Assembly (NCBI GenBank): GCA_002221725.1
Contig: NJFT01000050.1
Coordinates: 1 to 64,000 of the forward strand
Direction of reading: 5' to 3'
From: Scedosporium boydii
Lineage: Eukaryota; Ascomycota; Sordariomycetes; Microascales; Microascaceae
Length of the DNA: 64,000 bases
Positions 47,822 to 60,761 of this stretch are shown in pieces. Within the stretch, counting starts at the first letter, position 1. Every line of letters begins with the position of its first letter. The translations under genes and the position numbers were made by a program. The notes beneath the pieces were generated by a model. That model saw only the letters and a program-made list of their open reading frames with translations. It was not told the DNA's origin and did no database searches.

Positions 47822-50800
47822 GTATACTGCTGAGTTTTAGTAGGTAGTATCCTATCTTAACTAGGAAGATAAGCCCCTAATAGCCTAATTTTATATTAGA
47901 CTTAAGGATAAAGTTAAGGATAAACTATATAAGATAGACTAACTAGGAGACTTATCTAAATATATTATTATAATAATATAAATTAATAATCGATAATATA
48001 AATAATATATAGAGAAATAGGAATAAGAATAATCTTATATTAAAAAAAAGCCTACTTATAAAACTACTATATAAGGAACCTATATAAGATTTATAAAACT
48101 TAGTACTAGTATAGCAAAATATACTATTTTTAAGAAGCTTAGAGAAAAGATAGGAAAATACTATAAATATAAATATTATAGCTATTATATAAGAGAATAT
48201 TAAATAAGATACAAGCCTAAGCCAAGTTATAAAAGACCTAATAAGAAGAAATTTAGATTTAAGCTTATACTAGAAGAGAAAACTTAATAGTTAGGAGCTA
48301 GTACTATTAATTACAAATCCTTATTATAGACTATATACTATAATAATAGCTATACTGCCTATTAAAGTAATAAAGACAGGGCTAGCTACTACCTAAAGAA
48401 ACTATAAATACTTAGAATAATAAAATAAGAAGAAGCTACTAAGGTATAAGGAATTAGGAAATAAGTAAAATAAACTAAAAAGGAGTTATTAGAAGAATTT
48501 AAACTACTCTAACTAGAAAATCTAATATATAAATAATACTATAATAAAGCTTATCTCTATTACTACTAATAACTAGTATTACTATAATAAGTAGTATACC
48601 TTTAAAAGCTAGAAGAGGTAGCTGCTAAATAATAAGAAGAATAGTTTAATACTTTATCTATTAATTATATAACTACTCTTAAAGACTATAAAGAATAAAA
48701 AGCCCTCTAGGCTATTATTAAGAAACTAGAGGAAGAGGCCCTTTAGTAGGTCCTAGGAATTAGAAAAGAAAGGCTAGACCTGAGGTAGCTTAAGTAGGAA
48801 GCCACCTAGTACCTCAAGGACTCTAAAAGCACTATTAAATAATAAGAATATTACTTAGAAACTCTATACTACCTAGGACTAGAACTAAGACTTAATATAA
48901 TAAGTAGAGAGCTCCCTATAGGAAAGAAAAAAGGGGCTAAGTTACTAACTAAGGACTTAGACACCTCTTTTAGTATCTAGGACCCTAATAATAAGATATA
49001 AGGAGAATAGAAGTAGTCTATAAAAAAATAATAAATAAACTAAAGAAAAGTAGTAAAAGGAGAAGCCCCTTTTACCTAGTATAGAGGTACTAGTAGAAGC
49101 TAAATACCTTATAAGAAACTTAACTAATACTATAATAGGAAACTAGGTAATATTATATTAGACCTTATTAACTTCTAAAAGTAAATTAATAAACTTTACT
49201 ATATTATCTTTAATAAAACTAATCTTAATATAAAGATTAATAATATAGAAGAAGAAAGCTTATAAAATAATAAAAAATAATAAAAGGAGATCTAAGAACT
49301 TTAGTAGTAAGTCTAAAAGCTAAAGGAGAAAGGAAAATAAAGAGAAATTAAAAAAGTAGAAAGAACTATAAGAAAATTTTTAAAAGAACTAGAAGAACAA
49401 GTCTATCTCCTTAAAGCCTAATAAGGGCCTATAACTAAACTAGGAAGAATAAGTCTTATAGAATTTAAAAACTTCTATAAAGAACTTTAAGATAAAATTA
49501 ATAAATAATATAAGCTTGCCTAAAGCCTAGTTAATAACCTATAAAAAATATTAAAACTAAATAAATAATAATAAAAGTAATATTAAGAGATCTAAAGACT
49601 CTAATAATAAATAACTAGCTTATAAAGACTATAATATAGCAGCTCTATATTAGTTACTAAAGAAATTATATAAATAATAGAACTAGGACCTAAGTAAGAA
49701 TTATAAGAAATAAATATTATAGAAGGATAATAGATCTACTACTTAAAAGTACCTATTAACTTAGTTAGATAAGAGTTCCTAGCCTTAGTAAATAGTAGGG
49801 TATAAGAGAACTTTATTTTCTTAATAATTATTAACTAGCTAAAAATACTATAGGTTATAAAAAACTAGCTATATGCCTTAAATATATATAATAAAATACT
49901 AGTAGACTATAAAGGTAGAGTAGTTAGTATAGAGACTACATACCTCTATATTATTATTATAGAAAGAGTTAACTACATTTCTTTTAATATTACTAAAATT
50001 ACTAGATAACCTATTATATTAGAAATACTATAGTTATAAATAAAGAACCTATAGATTAATTAGGTAACTAATTAGCTTACTTAGAATAAGACTAAGTGAG
50101 GCCTAGGAAATAACTTAGCTATTAAGTAGTACTAACTAGAAAAGTTACCCTCAAGTAAGCTAAGAGCCTTTAAAATAATAATCTATTTTAAAGTACTTAC
50201 TATAAAAGAATTAAATTACCTATTAAAAGGAAGAAGATATAAATAAATACATATAATAAGAGCAATTATAAGCTTTAAGACACTATTACTACTAGATAAT
50301 ATAATAAAATATATACTAAAAGAATACTAGAAGTATAGTAAAGTATTTACTAAAAAATTAAATACTAGACTATCTAAATATAGCTAATAAGATTATAAGA
50401 TATTATTAAAAAAAGGTACTTAATTAAAGTTTATACTTATTTATAGTCTTAATAAAGTATAGTAGTAAATACTAAAAGACTATATAATAAAAATATTAAA
50501 AAAGGGATATATTAGGTCTTTAATATTACTAGTAGGATACTTAATCTTTTAGGTACTAAAGAAGAATAGTAAACTATAAATATATATAAACTATTAATAA
50601 CTTAATAAAGTTACTATTAAAAATTAATATTTACTACTACTTATCTTAAAACTATAAGATATACTCTAGGAAGTATAGTAGTTTACAACTTTAGACTTAA
50701 GAGGAGTATATAACTTAATCTATATTAAGGAAGGTAATAAGTAGAAGACTACCTTTAGGATATATCTTAAGTATTTTAAGTACTTAGTTATACTTTTTAG

Positions 50801-53800
50801 GTTAACAAATGCCCCTATAAGCTTTTAGATAATAATTAACTATATCTTATAAGAATATTTAGACAACTTTATAGTTATATACCTAAATAACATTTTTATC
50901 TTCTTAAAAATATTAGAAAAATATAAGAAATATATATATAAAGTTTTATAAAAGCTATAAGAAGCTAAGCTACTAGTAGAACTAGCTAAATATGAATTTT
51001 ATAAATAGTAAGTAGACTTTCTTAAATATATAATCTAGCCTAGGAAGATCTAGATATAGAAATTAAAAGTTAAAGCTATCTTAAAATAGCTAATACTAAC
51101 TAATATTATAGAAGTTAGGAGATTTTTTAGATTCCTTAACTTCTATAGGAAATTCTTAGGAGGCTATAGTATTTATATATAAGCCCTCACTAAACTTATA
51201 AAAAAGAATAAACTATTCTAATAGGGACTAGAAGAGTAGGAGGCTTTTTAAAAAGCTAAGTAATTAGTATATAAATACCCTATACTCCCTTAAGTAGACT
51301 TTTTAAAACCCTTTGAAATAGAAATAGATATATTAGACTACAGTCTAGGCATATAGCTAGGATAGTAAGATGAGGATAGTAAAATCTACTTAGTAGTATT
51401 TATATTAAAGAAACTTAATAGACTAGAGCTATACTATATTATTCCTAACAAAGAACTAATAGCTATTATTAAAGTATTTAAAGAATAGAAACACTACCTT
51501 ATAGGAGCCAAGTATCTAATTATAGTATACTTTAACTATAAGAACCTTATAGGATTTACTATAATAAAGAAGCTAAATTGACACCAGGTATAATAAGTAG
51601 AGGAACTATCTAAATATAACTTTAAGATTATATATATTAAAGGAAAAGAAAATAGAAGAGTAGATACCCTTAGTAGAAGGCTAGACCACTTTCAAAAGGT
51701 ACTAAAAGAATCTAGTACTATCTTTTATTATAATAAGAAAGGAAATATAAAAATAATAGCTATTAGCTACCGAGTTAAAATAGAACCTAAACTATTATAA
51801 TAAATTAGAGACTGCTAGTAGAATTGGGAAACCCCACACTACAAGGACCCCTCAAACTATCTAGATACAAAGAAAAAGAATAGCCTATAGTATAAAAATA
51901 AAAAACTAATAGTAGGAAGTAAACTTATAAAATAAATCTTTATAAAAATATATAAGTTACTCTTATACAGCTACCTAAGTCCGTAATAAATCCTTAAGAT
52001 CTTCTAAAGAACTTATTAGATAGATATTAATATAGAAGACCTCTAATACTTTACTAAAATATATAAACACTATAGAAAAAATAAGAACTTATAATATAAA
52101 CTATATAAGCAACTATAACTAATACTAATACTAAAAATACTATAATAAAAGATTATTATTAACTTTATTATTAAGCTACCTATTTTTAAAGACCTAGCTA
52201 TAGAAGTTAAATATAATAATATTATAATAGTAATTAATAAACTAATAAAGTACACCTACTTTATACTATATAATAAAGTAATAAAGGTACTATAGTTTAC
52301 TAAACTATTTCTATAAATAGTAGTAGCAAACTATAACTTACTAGAAGAAATCAACTTAGACAGAGGTAGAGTCTTCATCTTATACTTCTAGTAAAGCTTA
52401 TTAAATAGAATAGAAATTAATTATAAGCTATCTACTACTTATTACTTAAAGATATAAAGATAGGTAGAGTAAATAAACTAAATACTTAAGATATATCTCT
52501 AGTACTATATTAACTAAGAATAAAATAACTAGATATTATTACTACTTCTAGCCTAGAAAGCTTATAATATTAATATATTAAAAAGCTTTAAAATATTACT
52601 ATTCTATACTAACTATAGTATTAAACTATAAACTAGATTCAAGCCCCTTAGCATAAAAGTATAAGTAAAATAAGTAATTTTTATAGTAAATAAGATAAAG
52701 AAATTATATAAGTAATTAAAAAAGAAACTATAATTTATTTAATAAAAAATAAAGTACTATGCTAATAATAAGTAGCTTAAGAGACTAACCTTTAAGAGCA
52801 GGAGTAAGGTCTAGTTATTATAAAAGAAACTAGGAACTAGGAACCCCTAAATCAAAACTATATAACTAAGTAATAAGCTTAATTACTAGAAACTAGGACC
52901 CTTCCTAGTTAAAAAGAAAGTCTTAGAAGTTAACTATAAGTTAAAACTACTAGAAGGTATAGATAACTATCTAGTATTCTATATAGTACTACTTAAGCTA
53001 GCCTATAAAAATATATTACTAGGAAAATCAGTCTAGCTTAAAGTTAAAAAATAAAGAATCTTTAAAGTAGAAAAGATTACTAATTTATAAAATAATAAAA
53101 GAATTATTAAGTATTTAGTTAAGTAGAAAAATTATAAAGAAAGTAATAATATTTAAAAACCTATTAAATATTTAATAGGGAGCCTATAACTCTTTATAGA
53201 CTACTACTAGAGAAACCTAATAAAACTAAAAGATTTAATAATACTAGATCTATTAGTAAACTCTAGTTAATCTCTAAACTAGGAATAGAGGTAGTAGCGC
53301 TCTCTATAATATCCTCCTCAGCTACCTACTCTATCTTTAGTCTAATAATCTCTAGAGCTCTCTTCCTATAGAGCTCCTCCTCCCTATATAAGTAATAAAC
53401 CTTAGAGGAAGTAGCTTAGAAAGCTTCTAGAACCTTCTCCACCTCCTCCTCTACCTTCTACTTTTTATATTCTAAATAAGCTTACTTTTATTCTAGTTAA
53501 TTAACTAGAGAAGTTAATAGAATAGTAAAAACCTATAAGAAATAGAAGACTTATAAGCTAAGTTAGTAATACCTCTAGTATTATAGTTTAGGTATTTAAG
53601 GTAAATATAGCTATTATAATAAGACTAACTTTCTTAAATTATATAATCTTAAGAAATCTTTATATTAAAATAAGAAGTATACTTAGGTATTTTAAAAGGA
53701 TACTGCTTAGAAAGAATATTATCTATAGCCTAAGCAAGACGATTATAATTGATCTAGAAAGTTATAACCTCTAAACGAGATTTAGAAATGTAGGTAAGTA

Positions 53801-53909
53801 TAATTAGGAGAAGATAGGAAAGGCTTATAAAATAAAAAGAAGGAAAGAGGAAGTTTTATAAAAAACTAATAGGTCTTTAAAGACAAAGACTAAGGGAGAG
53901 GGGAAATCA

Positions 53910-54358
53910 TATTATAACCTAGCTGCAGCTATATTATATAAGAAGGGTAGTAAGTAAAGAATAGTAAAATTAAAAGAAGAGAATAGCTTAGTTATAAAAT
54001 CAGGCAACTTAGCATCTAACATATTAGATAGATAGCTAACTAACTAACTAGCTAGTTAAGCTAAAGACTGACTAGGTAATTGAGTATAGACCTAATCAAC
54101 TATGTTAAGGGACTGAAGATAGATAGAAGAAGTATTTATATAAAGCTATAATATTTTTTCCTAGATCTAAGTTATCTTCTAGACTCTTTAGTAGTTAATA
54201 TAAGTAACTACTATACCCTATACTTATATATATACTCTCAATACCTATTATTGTAAATACTACTTAACTACTTTACTTATCTTTAAATAGGTACCTACTA
54301 TCCTAGCACTTACTTATTCTACTAATTAGCTAGAACCCGAAGTATTAGGATTATAATA
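53910..54358 (+). repeat. 3' LTR of element C
   Basis: 449 bp, exactly the length of the 5' LTR. It begins TATTATAACCTAGCTGCAGC, the fully transitioned form of the 5' start, and ends TTATAATA before the AATAC duplication. Near its right end (AGAACCCGAAGTATTAGGAT) it is less mutated than the 5' copy. Confidence 0.93.
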
Positions 54359-55090
54359 AATACTATCTTTATTATATTAAGCTAGTAATTTAATTAAAAT
54401 AATTATAAATTAAAAAAGTAAAAAAGAAAATAAAATATCTTTAAAAAGTATAAAAATAGATAATAATATATTGAAAGTTTATTATAGTAAACTAGTAATA
54501 ATATTATAATAAATATTAAATAAATATTATATTTAAATTTAAGTAATTTATTATATTATTAATATAGAATTTTCTCTTTAAAGTAATAAAAAAGAAGTTT
54601 ATATTAATATATATTTATATATTAATCTTTAAAAAGATAAATAGAAACTTATATTATATATATCTATTAGAAAAGTATTAGAGATTATATAATAATTCTA
54701 TATATTACTTTTAAAACTTTAAAAAGATTAGGAGAAAATAGATCTTATTTATAAGTTATTAGACTTAGAAAATAACTTTAAAGAGTAGAAAGTTAAAAAA
54801 GTTATAGATTATAAAGATAAAAATAATAACTATTTTTACTTAATTAAGTAAATAGAATTTTTAATAAAGTAAAGTAGTTAAAAACTTATAAATAAGCTAG
54901 AAAATATTCATTAAATTATTATTAAATATAAGAAGAAGGTAAAGGTTATAATATAATAAATTTTAATAATATATAATTACTTTTATTAAAAAGTAATAAA
55001 AATAAAGATATTATTTAGATATTAAAATATTTTTAAACTATAATATTATTTTTTAAAAACTAAACTCTAATATACCTCTATTCTATAAAC
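54359..55090 (+). mobile_element. Older Ty3/Gypsy element B, 3' part
   Basis: This continues the integrase frame of element B after the nested insertion, all in AT-rich, stop-filled sequence. No recognisable 3' LTR. Composition returns to normal at about 55130. Confidence 0.6.
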
Positions 55091-55839
55091 TAACTTTAAA
55101 AAAAACTTTATATAAATCTACTTTATTAATTAAGATGATGTCACATCGTGTCCTGTGCCCCGTGCCCCGTGCGTGTCCCGTGTCCCCGTGTCTACCCTTG
55201 TTCCCCCGAGCCCCCGTACTGTGGAGATTCACAATCACAAAATGTGCCGACCCCCACTTCAGGGTGTTGATGTTACCGTAACACAATAACACTGTATTGC
55301 ATCTGTGCTAGTCCTTGGCTTCTGTAATTAAGTGTTACCAGGTCCTTATTCATACAGAAAAGACTAGACTCCTATCAGATCGTATTGATGGCAATCTTAC
55401 ATGGCTGAATGGGCCTTGAGCCCTTGCATGGTCATGGTATGATGAGATGGATACTGAAGGGTATACTCATGTGTCACAACTTTACTTATGTAAACAGGAG
55501 AATATGTGCTTATTGAATGTAGGAGAAGTGCGAAGTAAGTACCAAGTACGAAGTAGTATACTCCGTAACTTGAGCCATGCTCCGAGGATTCGGTCATCTA
55601 TCTGGTGATATTCTCCTCGCTTCTTTTTTCTTCATGGCTTCTTGTGTCCCTGTTTCTCCTCTTCTTCTTGCTCCCCATTTCTTACTTTCTTTCCGTTTCT
55701 CTCCCTGTCTCGTCAATGTTCTAACCCCAACGTTCCAGTCTATCAGACGGGACAGCACGCTCGTTATCGAGAACCAGTGAGCTCTACCCCATCAACTATC
55801 GACAACATCATTACGCTCCTTTTCTTTTGCCCCAAAAAA
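55091..55839. other. Intergenic edge of AT-rich block and GH55 promoter
   Basis: It starts with a short GTGTCCC/GTGCCCC imperfect tandem repeat (about 55145-55195), followed by ordinary DNA. A GTACGAAGTA copy lies at 55546-55555. The CT-rich stretch 55615-55740 probably belongs to the promoter/5' UTR of the GH55-type gene. No gene is seen. Confidence 0.5.
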
Positions 55840-58800
55840 ATGATGGCCATAAAGACGGCCGTTGCAGTCGCTCTTTCCCTTCTTTCCCTGCCCGTCCTGG
55901 GCAATGTGACGCCCTGGGTATTGCCAACCCCGGCACCCGTCTCCATCGACGTCCACGCCTCTTCCCTCCTACCTGGGGCTACCAACGCCTATGCCCTCTT
56001 GCCTGGGGATACTAACGCCTCCCTCGCGCTGGAAGAGAAGATTGTCATCACAGTGCTGGAGGAGGCGCGGCTGCGCAACGAGAAGCTCGTCAACAATGTC
56101 CGCCGGAACCGATACCGTCTCCGTGAGGGGCCAGTACCGGCTCAGCTCGAGGAGTTTGAGATCCCGGAGCACGAAGAAGGACTCCAACTGAACGAGACCG
56201 TCATCGCTGCCGCGTCCATAGTCGGCGAGGCTATCGTCCAGACAAGGAACACGACCATTGCCGCCGATTGGCTTGAGAAGCGGCAGGGAGGGGGATACTG
56301 GATGGCAGAGATGGTGCAGAACGGACGCTCGCCGTTTGTATCCGACCCTTCCTACAAGGTAGAAGACTTTCTTCCCCATTAGCCAAGGAAATGGCTTTCA
56401 ATCAACATGGATCGTGTGTTAATGCCCATCACTTCAAATAATCTAGGTCTGGCGTAATGTCAGAGACTATGGCGCAGTTGGAGATGGTGTCACAGACGAT
56501 ACCGCCGCAATAAACCGTGCCATTTCTGATGGAAACCGCTGCGGCCGCGAATGTGGCTCCTCCTCATCGCTCTATGCTGTCGTATACTTTCCTCCTGGGA
56601 CGTATCTCGTCAGCAGCTCCATCATTTAGCTCTATCTCACGCAGTTTATCGGTCATGTACGTTCAAGTTCACGTTTCTACTGCTTCATGAACGGGCGACC
56701 GCGCCCCCCTTCATTTGAAATTCTTCCTCGAATACACCCAGGAACCTTTGAACTAATCCACTCCTCCGATCTAGCCGACGAATCGTCCTATAATCAAAGC
56801 TAGTCCGTCGTTCGTGGGCCTGGGCGTCGTCTCCTCAAATGTCTACATTGACGGCGGTGACGGCGCTCAGTGGTACATCAACCAGAGCAACTTCTTCCGT
56901 CAGATTCGCAACTTCGTTATTGATATCCGCGATGCCCCGCTCTACAACTATGTAGCGGCTCTGCACTGGTGAGTACATGCAAACCTTTAATTTCAATCTC
57001 TCCACGCTCCGGGTCTTTCTCACTCTTCCCTATTTGTTTTAGGGAGATTGAATATATATGTAAAACGCAGAGAAGAAGGAAGTCATCTATACTAACAGCT
57101 ACTCAGGCAAGTTGCTCAGGCCACATCGTTACAAAACATCAAGTTTATCATGTCGACAGTCCCTGGAAACAACCAGCAGGGAATCTTCATGGAGAACGGC
57201 AGCGGCGGATTCATGGGCGACCTCGAGTTCGAGGGCGGCTCCATAGGTGCCTATGTTGGCAACCAGCAGTTCACAGTCCGCAACCTCAAGTTTCGCAACC
57301 ACCAGACAAAGGCAATTGAGATCCACTGGGACTGGGGCTGGACCTGGAAGGGCGTCGACATTGCCGACTGCCCTGTTGGCATCGTCCTGAGCACGCCAAG
57401 CCCGTGGACTGAAGTTGGTAGCGCCATTTTCATCGACAGCAAAATTGCCAACTGCCCCGACGGCATCAACGTCCAGCTGCCTGTGTGGGATCGCAAGATT
57501 ACACTCAGTCTGTTCAATGTGCAGGCTACCAACGTTAACAATCTCGTCCAAGAGATCGGTGGCTCAACCCTCCTTGCCGGGCCGGGCTCCGGTTCTACCA
57601 CCGCGGAGGCCTGGGGAATTGGCAAGCGCTACGACTCCACCACCGGCGAGGACTCGGGCGTGTGGCAGGATGGCGGAAACTATCCGCGCCCGCCTAAGCT
57701 CACTCCGGGCCTCCTCGACATAAATTCTGCTAACAGCGTTTTCGCCCAGTCTAAACCCCAGTACGAGACCCGCCCGGCCTCGGACTTTGTTAACCTCAAG
57801 CTCAAGTACGGCGCTGCTGGTGATGGTCAGTCAGACGATACTGCAGCGCTCAATGATGCCATCTCTGCTGCCGCTGCCTCGGGAAAGATCCTCTGGATCC
57901 CTGCCGGTGTCTACATGGTCTCCGATACCATCTATATGCCCCCCGGTACCCGCATCGTTGGCCAGGCCTGGTCGCAGATCATGGGTTACGGCGCTCGCTT
58001 CGCTGATGGGAGTCGCCCGCGTCCTGTTGTACGCGTTGGCAATTCGGGAGAGAAAGGTGTTATCGAGCTCCAGGATCTTCTCTTCACTGTCCGCGGTGCC
58101 ACTGCGGGAGCTGTCATACTCGAGTGGAATATTCATGAGACTTATCACGGCTCTGCAGCCATGTGGCGTGAGTCTTCCTCTCTCTTCACTCTCTCCCATT
58201 GGGGAAGCGCATTCTCCTACATGCAGGTATAAAACTAATGTTTCCTCTATAGATACACATGTCCGTGTAGGTGGCGCCATCGGCACCAACTTGCAAGTAG
58301 GAGACTGCCCCAAGAACACTGGCTCCGTCAACCCCAAGTGCATCGCAGCGGCGCTCCTGGTGCACGTCACATCGCAGGCATCGGGCTACTTTGAAAACAC
58401 GTGGTTCTGGGTGGCCGACCACGACCTCGACTTAGCCGCGCAGACACAGATCGACGTCTATGTCGCGCGTGGTATGCTTATCGAAAGCACCAGCCCGCTC
58501 TGGCTCTATGGTACTGGCAGCGAGCACTGCGTGCTGTACCAATACCAGACATACGACGCCTCCAACGTTTTCATGGGCATGATCCAAACCGAATCGCCCT
58601 ACTTCCAGGCCGTCCCTCGCGCTCCGATCCCCTTTAAGACTGAGATCGGCGTCTTCCCTGCCGACCCGTCATTTGAACTCTGCCCTTCGGGCTCCATGAC
58701 ATGCGCCGTCTCTTGGGGCCTGCGCATTCTCAACAGCAATGCAATCTACCTCTACGGAGGCGGGCTTTACTCATGGTTCTCCGATTATACGCAAGACTGC

Positions 58801-60761
58801 GTCGCGACCGAGAACTGTCAGGACCGCATGGTCGATATCCAGCGGGCTAGCAACATCTGGCTCCTGCATGTCATTACAAAAGCCTCCGTCCAGATGATCA
58901 CTCCTGCTGGCGGCATCGCCGTCCTCGGTGCTGATAACAAGATTGCCTTCTGCAGCATCGTTATGGCTTGGCTCGGAAATGCAGCAGGTTCGATGTAAGT
59001 GAACCATGATCTCCGTATGATTATAGCCTTCTAGAAGGTTCAGATACTGATGAACCACACTCTCCCGGATAGCGGCGGCGGATTCAATGGTGTCATTCAC
59101 AGGTCTCCCGACATGGCCACCGTCATTCCCTTCCCTGTGACCACCGTCCTGCCTCTGGAGACGCTTGTTGTCGACCGGGAGGTCAGCGAGGATATCGCCT
59201 GGCTAGACAATAACGGCTACCAAAACAAGCCCCCGGGCCCTGGTGCCGACGTCTGCCCTGTCTGTATTTTCTCTTTTGCAATATTTTTTTTTTATTTTTT
59301 TGTTTTTTTTATTTTCCTCTCTCCCTCTCCGTTTCGTTTCCTTGCCCTTTCTTGCCTCTCTTTGCTTCCGTGCTTTGCCTTCATGACCCCCCGACGCTGA
59401 CGCTTAGGAAGGTATGTGATTTCAGTCGTATCATCACGGCCACGTGTTGTGGTGTCGGAGGCAGTGTGGGCAACCCGATCAAGATCTTGCCTGGAGTCCC
59501 AATTCCGCACGACCTCATCCTTCCGCAAGGCTTCGTACCATCAGAAAATATACGAGACATTGAGGGCAACACCTACAGGGCCGGAAACCCCCTTCCACAT
59601 GAGGTTACGGTCCCCAGCGGCACCACATTCGCCTTCACTTTCAGCATACCTAGCGGCCTCACCTTGTCCAATGCCGAGGAGGAGATTGGCGAGGATTTCA
59701 ATGGGACACTCCACATCACCAGCGCGTTCTGGGATGGCGACCATATCATCAGCTGCCACTTCCCATGCGTCTTCTCCCTACCTCCCTTGACAACAACAAC
59801 CACGTGGACTCCCCCTATCATCACCACGGTCGTGGCGGCGAGCACCGTGACAATCACACCGACGCCCCTAACTACACAGCGCATCAAGTTCCCAACAACC
59901 ACCGTGAGAGGCGACGAGGAGGACTATGATGACGACGATGATAGCTTCATCTTTGTCCCCGTTCCCCTCCCAGATCCTATCTGCGTCCGCTTCACCATCC
60001 CCATCATCAACATCCAGGTCCAGTTCGGCATTTGCCCGCCTCGCCTCAATCCCTTCCCGCCCCCCATCCCTCGGATTACCGTGCGCACGATCAAGCCGGG
60101 CCAGACTCCTGGTCCGATACCACCCGATAACAAGCCGGAGACAGGCGAGGATGAATTCGATAGGGATGATGATGACAACGATGAGAATGAGGATGAGGGG
60201 TCTGGATGGTGTCCGATCTCGACGGAGCCGGAGGAAGAGGACTGGCCGTTCTCCGACACGCCCCTCGATGAGAATGGCAATATAATCGAGAATGACCCGA
60301 AACTTCCTGGAGCCGGCACCGGCTCGCCTACAACTGGAACTGTAACAGCAACAGTATCAACTCCCGGCGGGGGTACGCCCACCACCGTCATCCCCCCACC
60401 ACCCTCTCCAACTGGATACCAGAAGCCTGACCCTTTTACCGAGTCGTGGCACTGTTACCTGCCATCGGAAGACGCTGTCCCCGTGCAGCTTCTGGAATTC
60501 GGTGCATATGAGCTCTGCAGGCTCTTCGCCGGCACTGAGGTGAAGGACACAGATAGGAAGAACATCAAGGCGTGGTTCGAGCCCGACAGGAAGGTGGAGT
60601 TTATCGCAGCTAGCAGGGCCGGATGCAAGTGGACCATTACCGAGGATGAGTGCAAGCGCGTCACCGACATTGTCACTCGCACATGTCCTGGCCGCACGAA
60701 TGGCGGTTTCATTCAGCATAACTGCGGATGGTATGCCGTTCTTGCTGGGTACGCTACATAG
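55840..60761 (+). pseudogene. GH55-type (twin pectate-lyase barrel) glucanase with chitinase-like C-terminal extension; one premature stop
   Basis: The exons are 55840-56358, 56447-56656, 56775-56968, 57107-58167, 58253-58994, 59073-59259 and 59412-60761; all phases close over 1421 codons. A signal peptide (MMAIKTAVAVALSLLSLPVLG) and a propeptide-like acidic region come first. Two parallel-beta-helix (pectate_lyase_3) halves follow, each opening with the family signature: YGAVGDGVTDDTAAINRAI in exon 2 and YGAAGDGQSDDTAALNDAIS in exon 4, as in GH55 exo-beta-1,3-glucanases. The last exon adds about 450 residues: CDFSRIITATCCGVGGSVGN, a Pro/Thr- and Asp-rich linker, and a final Cys domain (CKWTITEDECKRVTD, NGGFIQHNCGWYAVLAGY). 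The start of this tail resembles the region after the GH18 domain in class C chitinases. A TAG at 56627-56629 (codon 234) interrupts SSSII-x-LYLTQFIG, and no splice variant removes it. Everything after it is intact, so the lesion looks recent. Confidence 0.8.

Larger units (their letters stand above)
46289..54358 (+). mobile_element. Complete RIP-mutated Ty3/Gypsy chromovirus, element C (8.07 kb)
   Basis: A complete LTR retrotransposon with two 449-bp LTRs and a perfect 5-bp target duplication AATAC (46284-46288 and 54359-54363). Reading through stops, gag runs from about 46830 (including LNWEDKPLIA and YIRLKDKVKDKLY), with a degenerate CCHC knuckle near 48160-48210. Reverse transcriptase has YLDNFIVIYLNNIFIF near 50865-50905. 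RNase H ends GKENRRVDTLSRR near 51645-51690. Integrase spans about 51950-52750. A chromodomain (KRIIKYLVK-x-KNYKESNN, KPIKYL) lies at about 53085-53175, which places it among chromoviruses. A purine tract (AAGGGAGAGGGGAAA) at 53892-53906 precedes the 3' LTR. Gln and Trp codons have become stops throughout. The element sits inside element B and carries a solo-LTR-like insert. Confidence 0.92.

Noticed and set aside
52070..52255. 61-codon hydrophobic minus-strand frame
   Set aside because: An Ile/Leu/Tyr-rich artefact of AT-rich DNA, antisense to the chromovirus integrase.
46289..54358. CRISPR-like or tandem arrays in the AT-rich block
   Set aside because: The only regular repeats are two LTRs 7.6 kb apart; no spaced repeat array exists and the organism is eukaryotic.
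29950..55090. Mitochondrial DNA insertion or centromere as the explanation for the AT-rich block
   Set aside because: Readable Ty3/Gypsy domains, LTR pairs with target duplications and transition-only LTR differences show RIP-mutated nuclear transposons.
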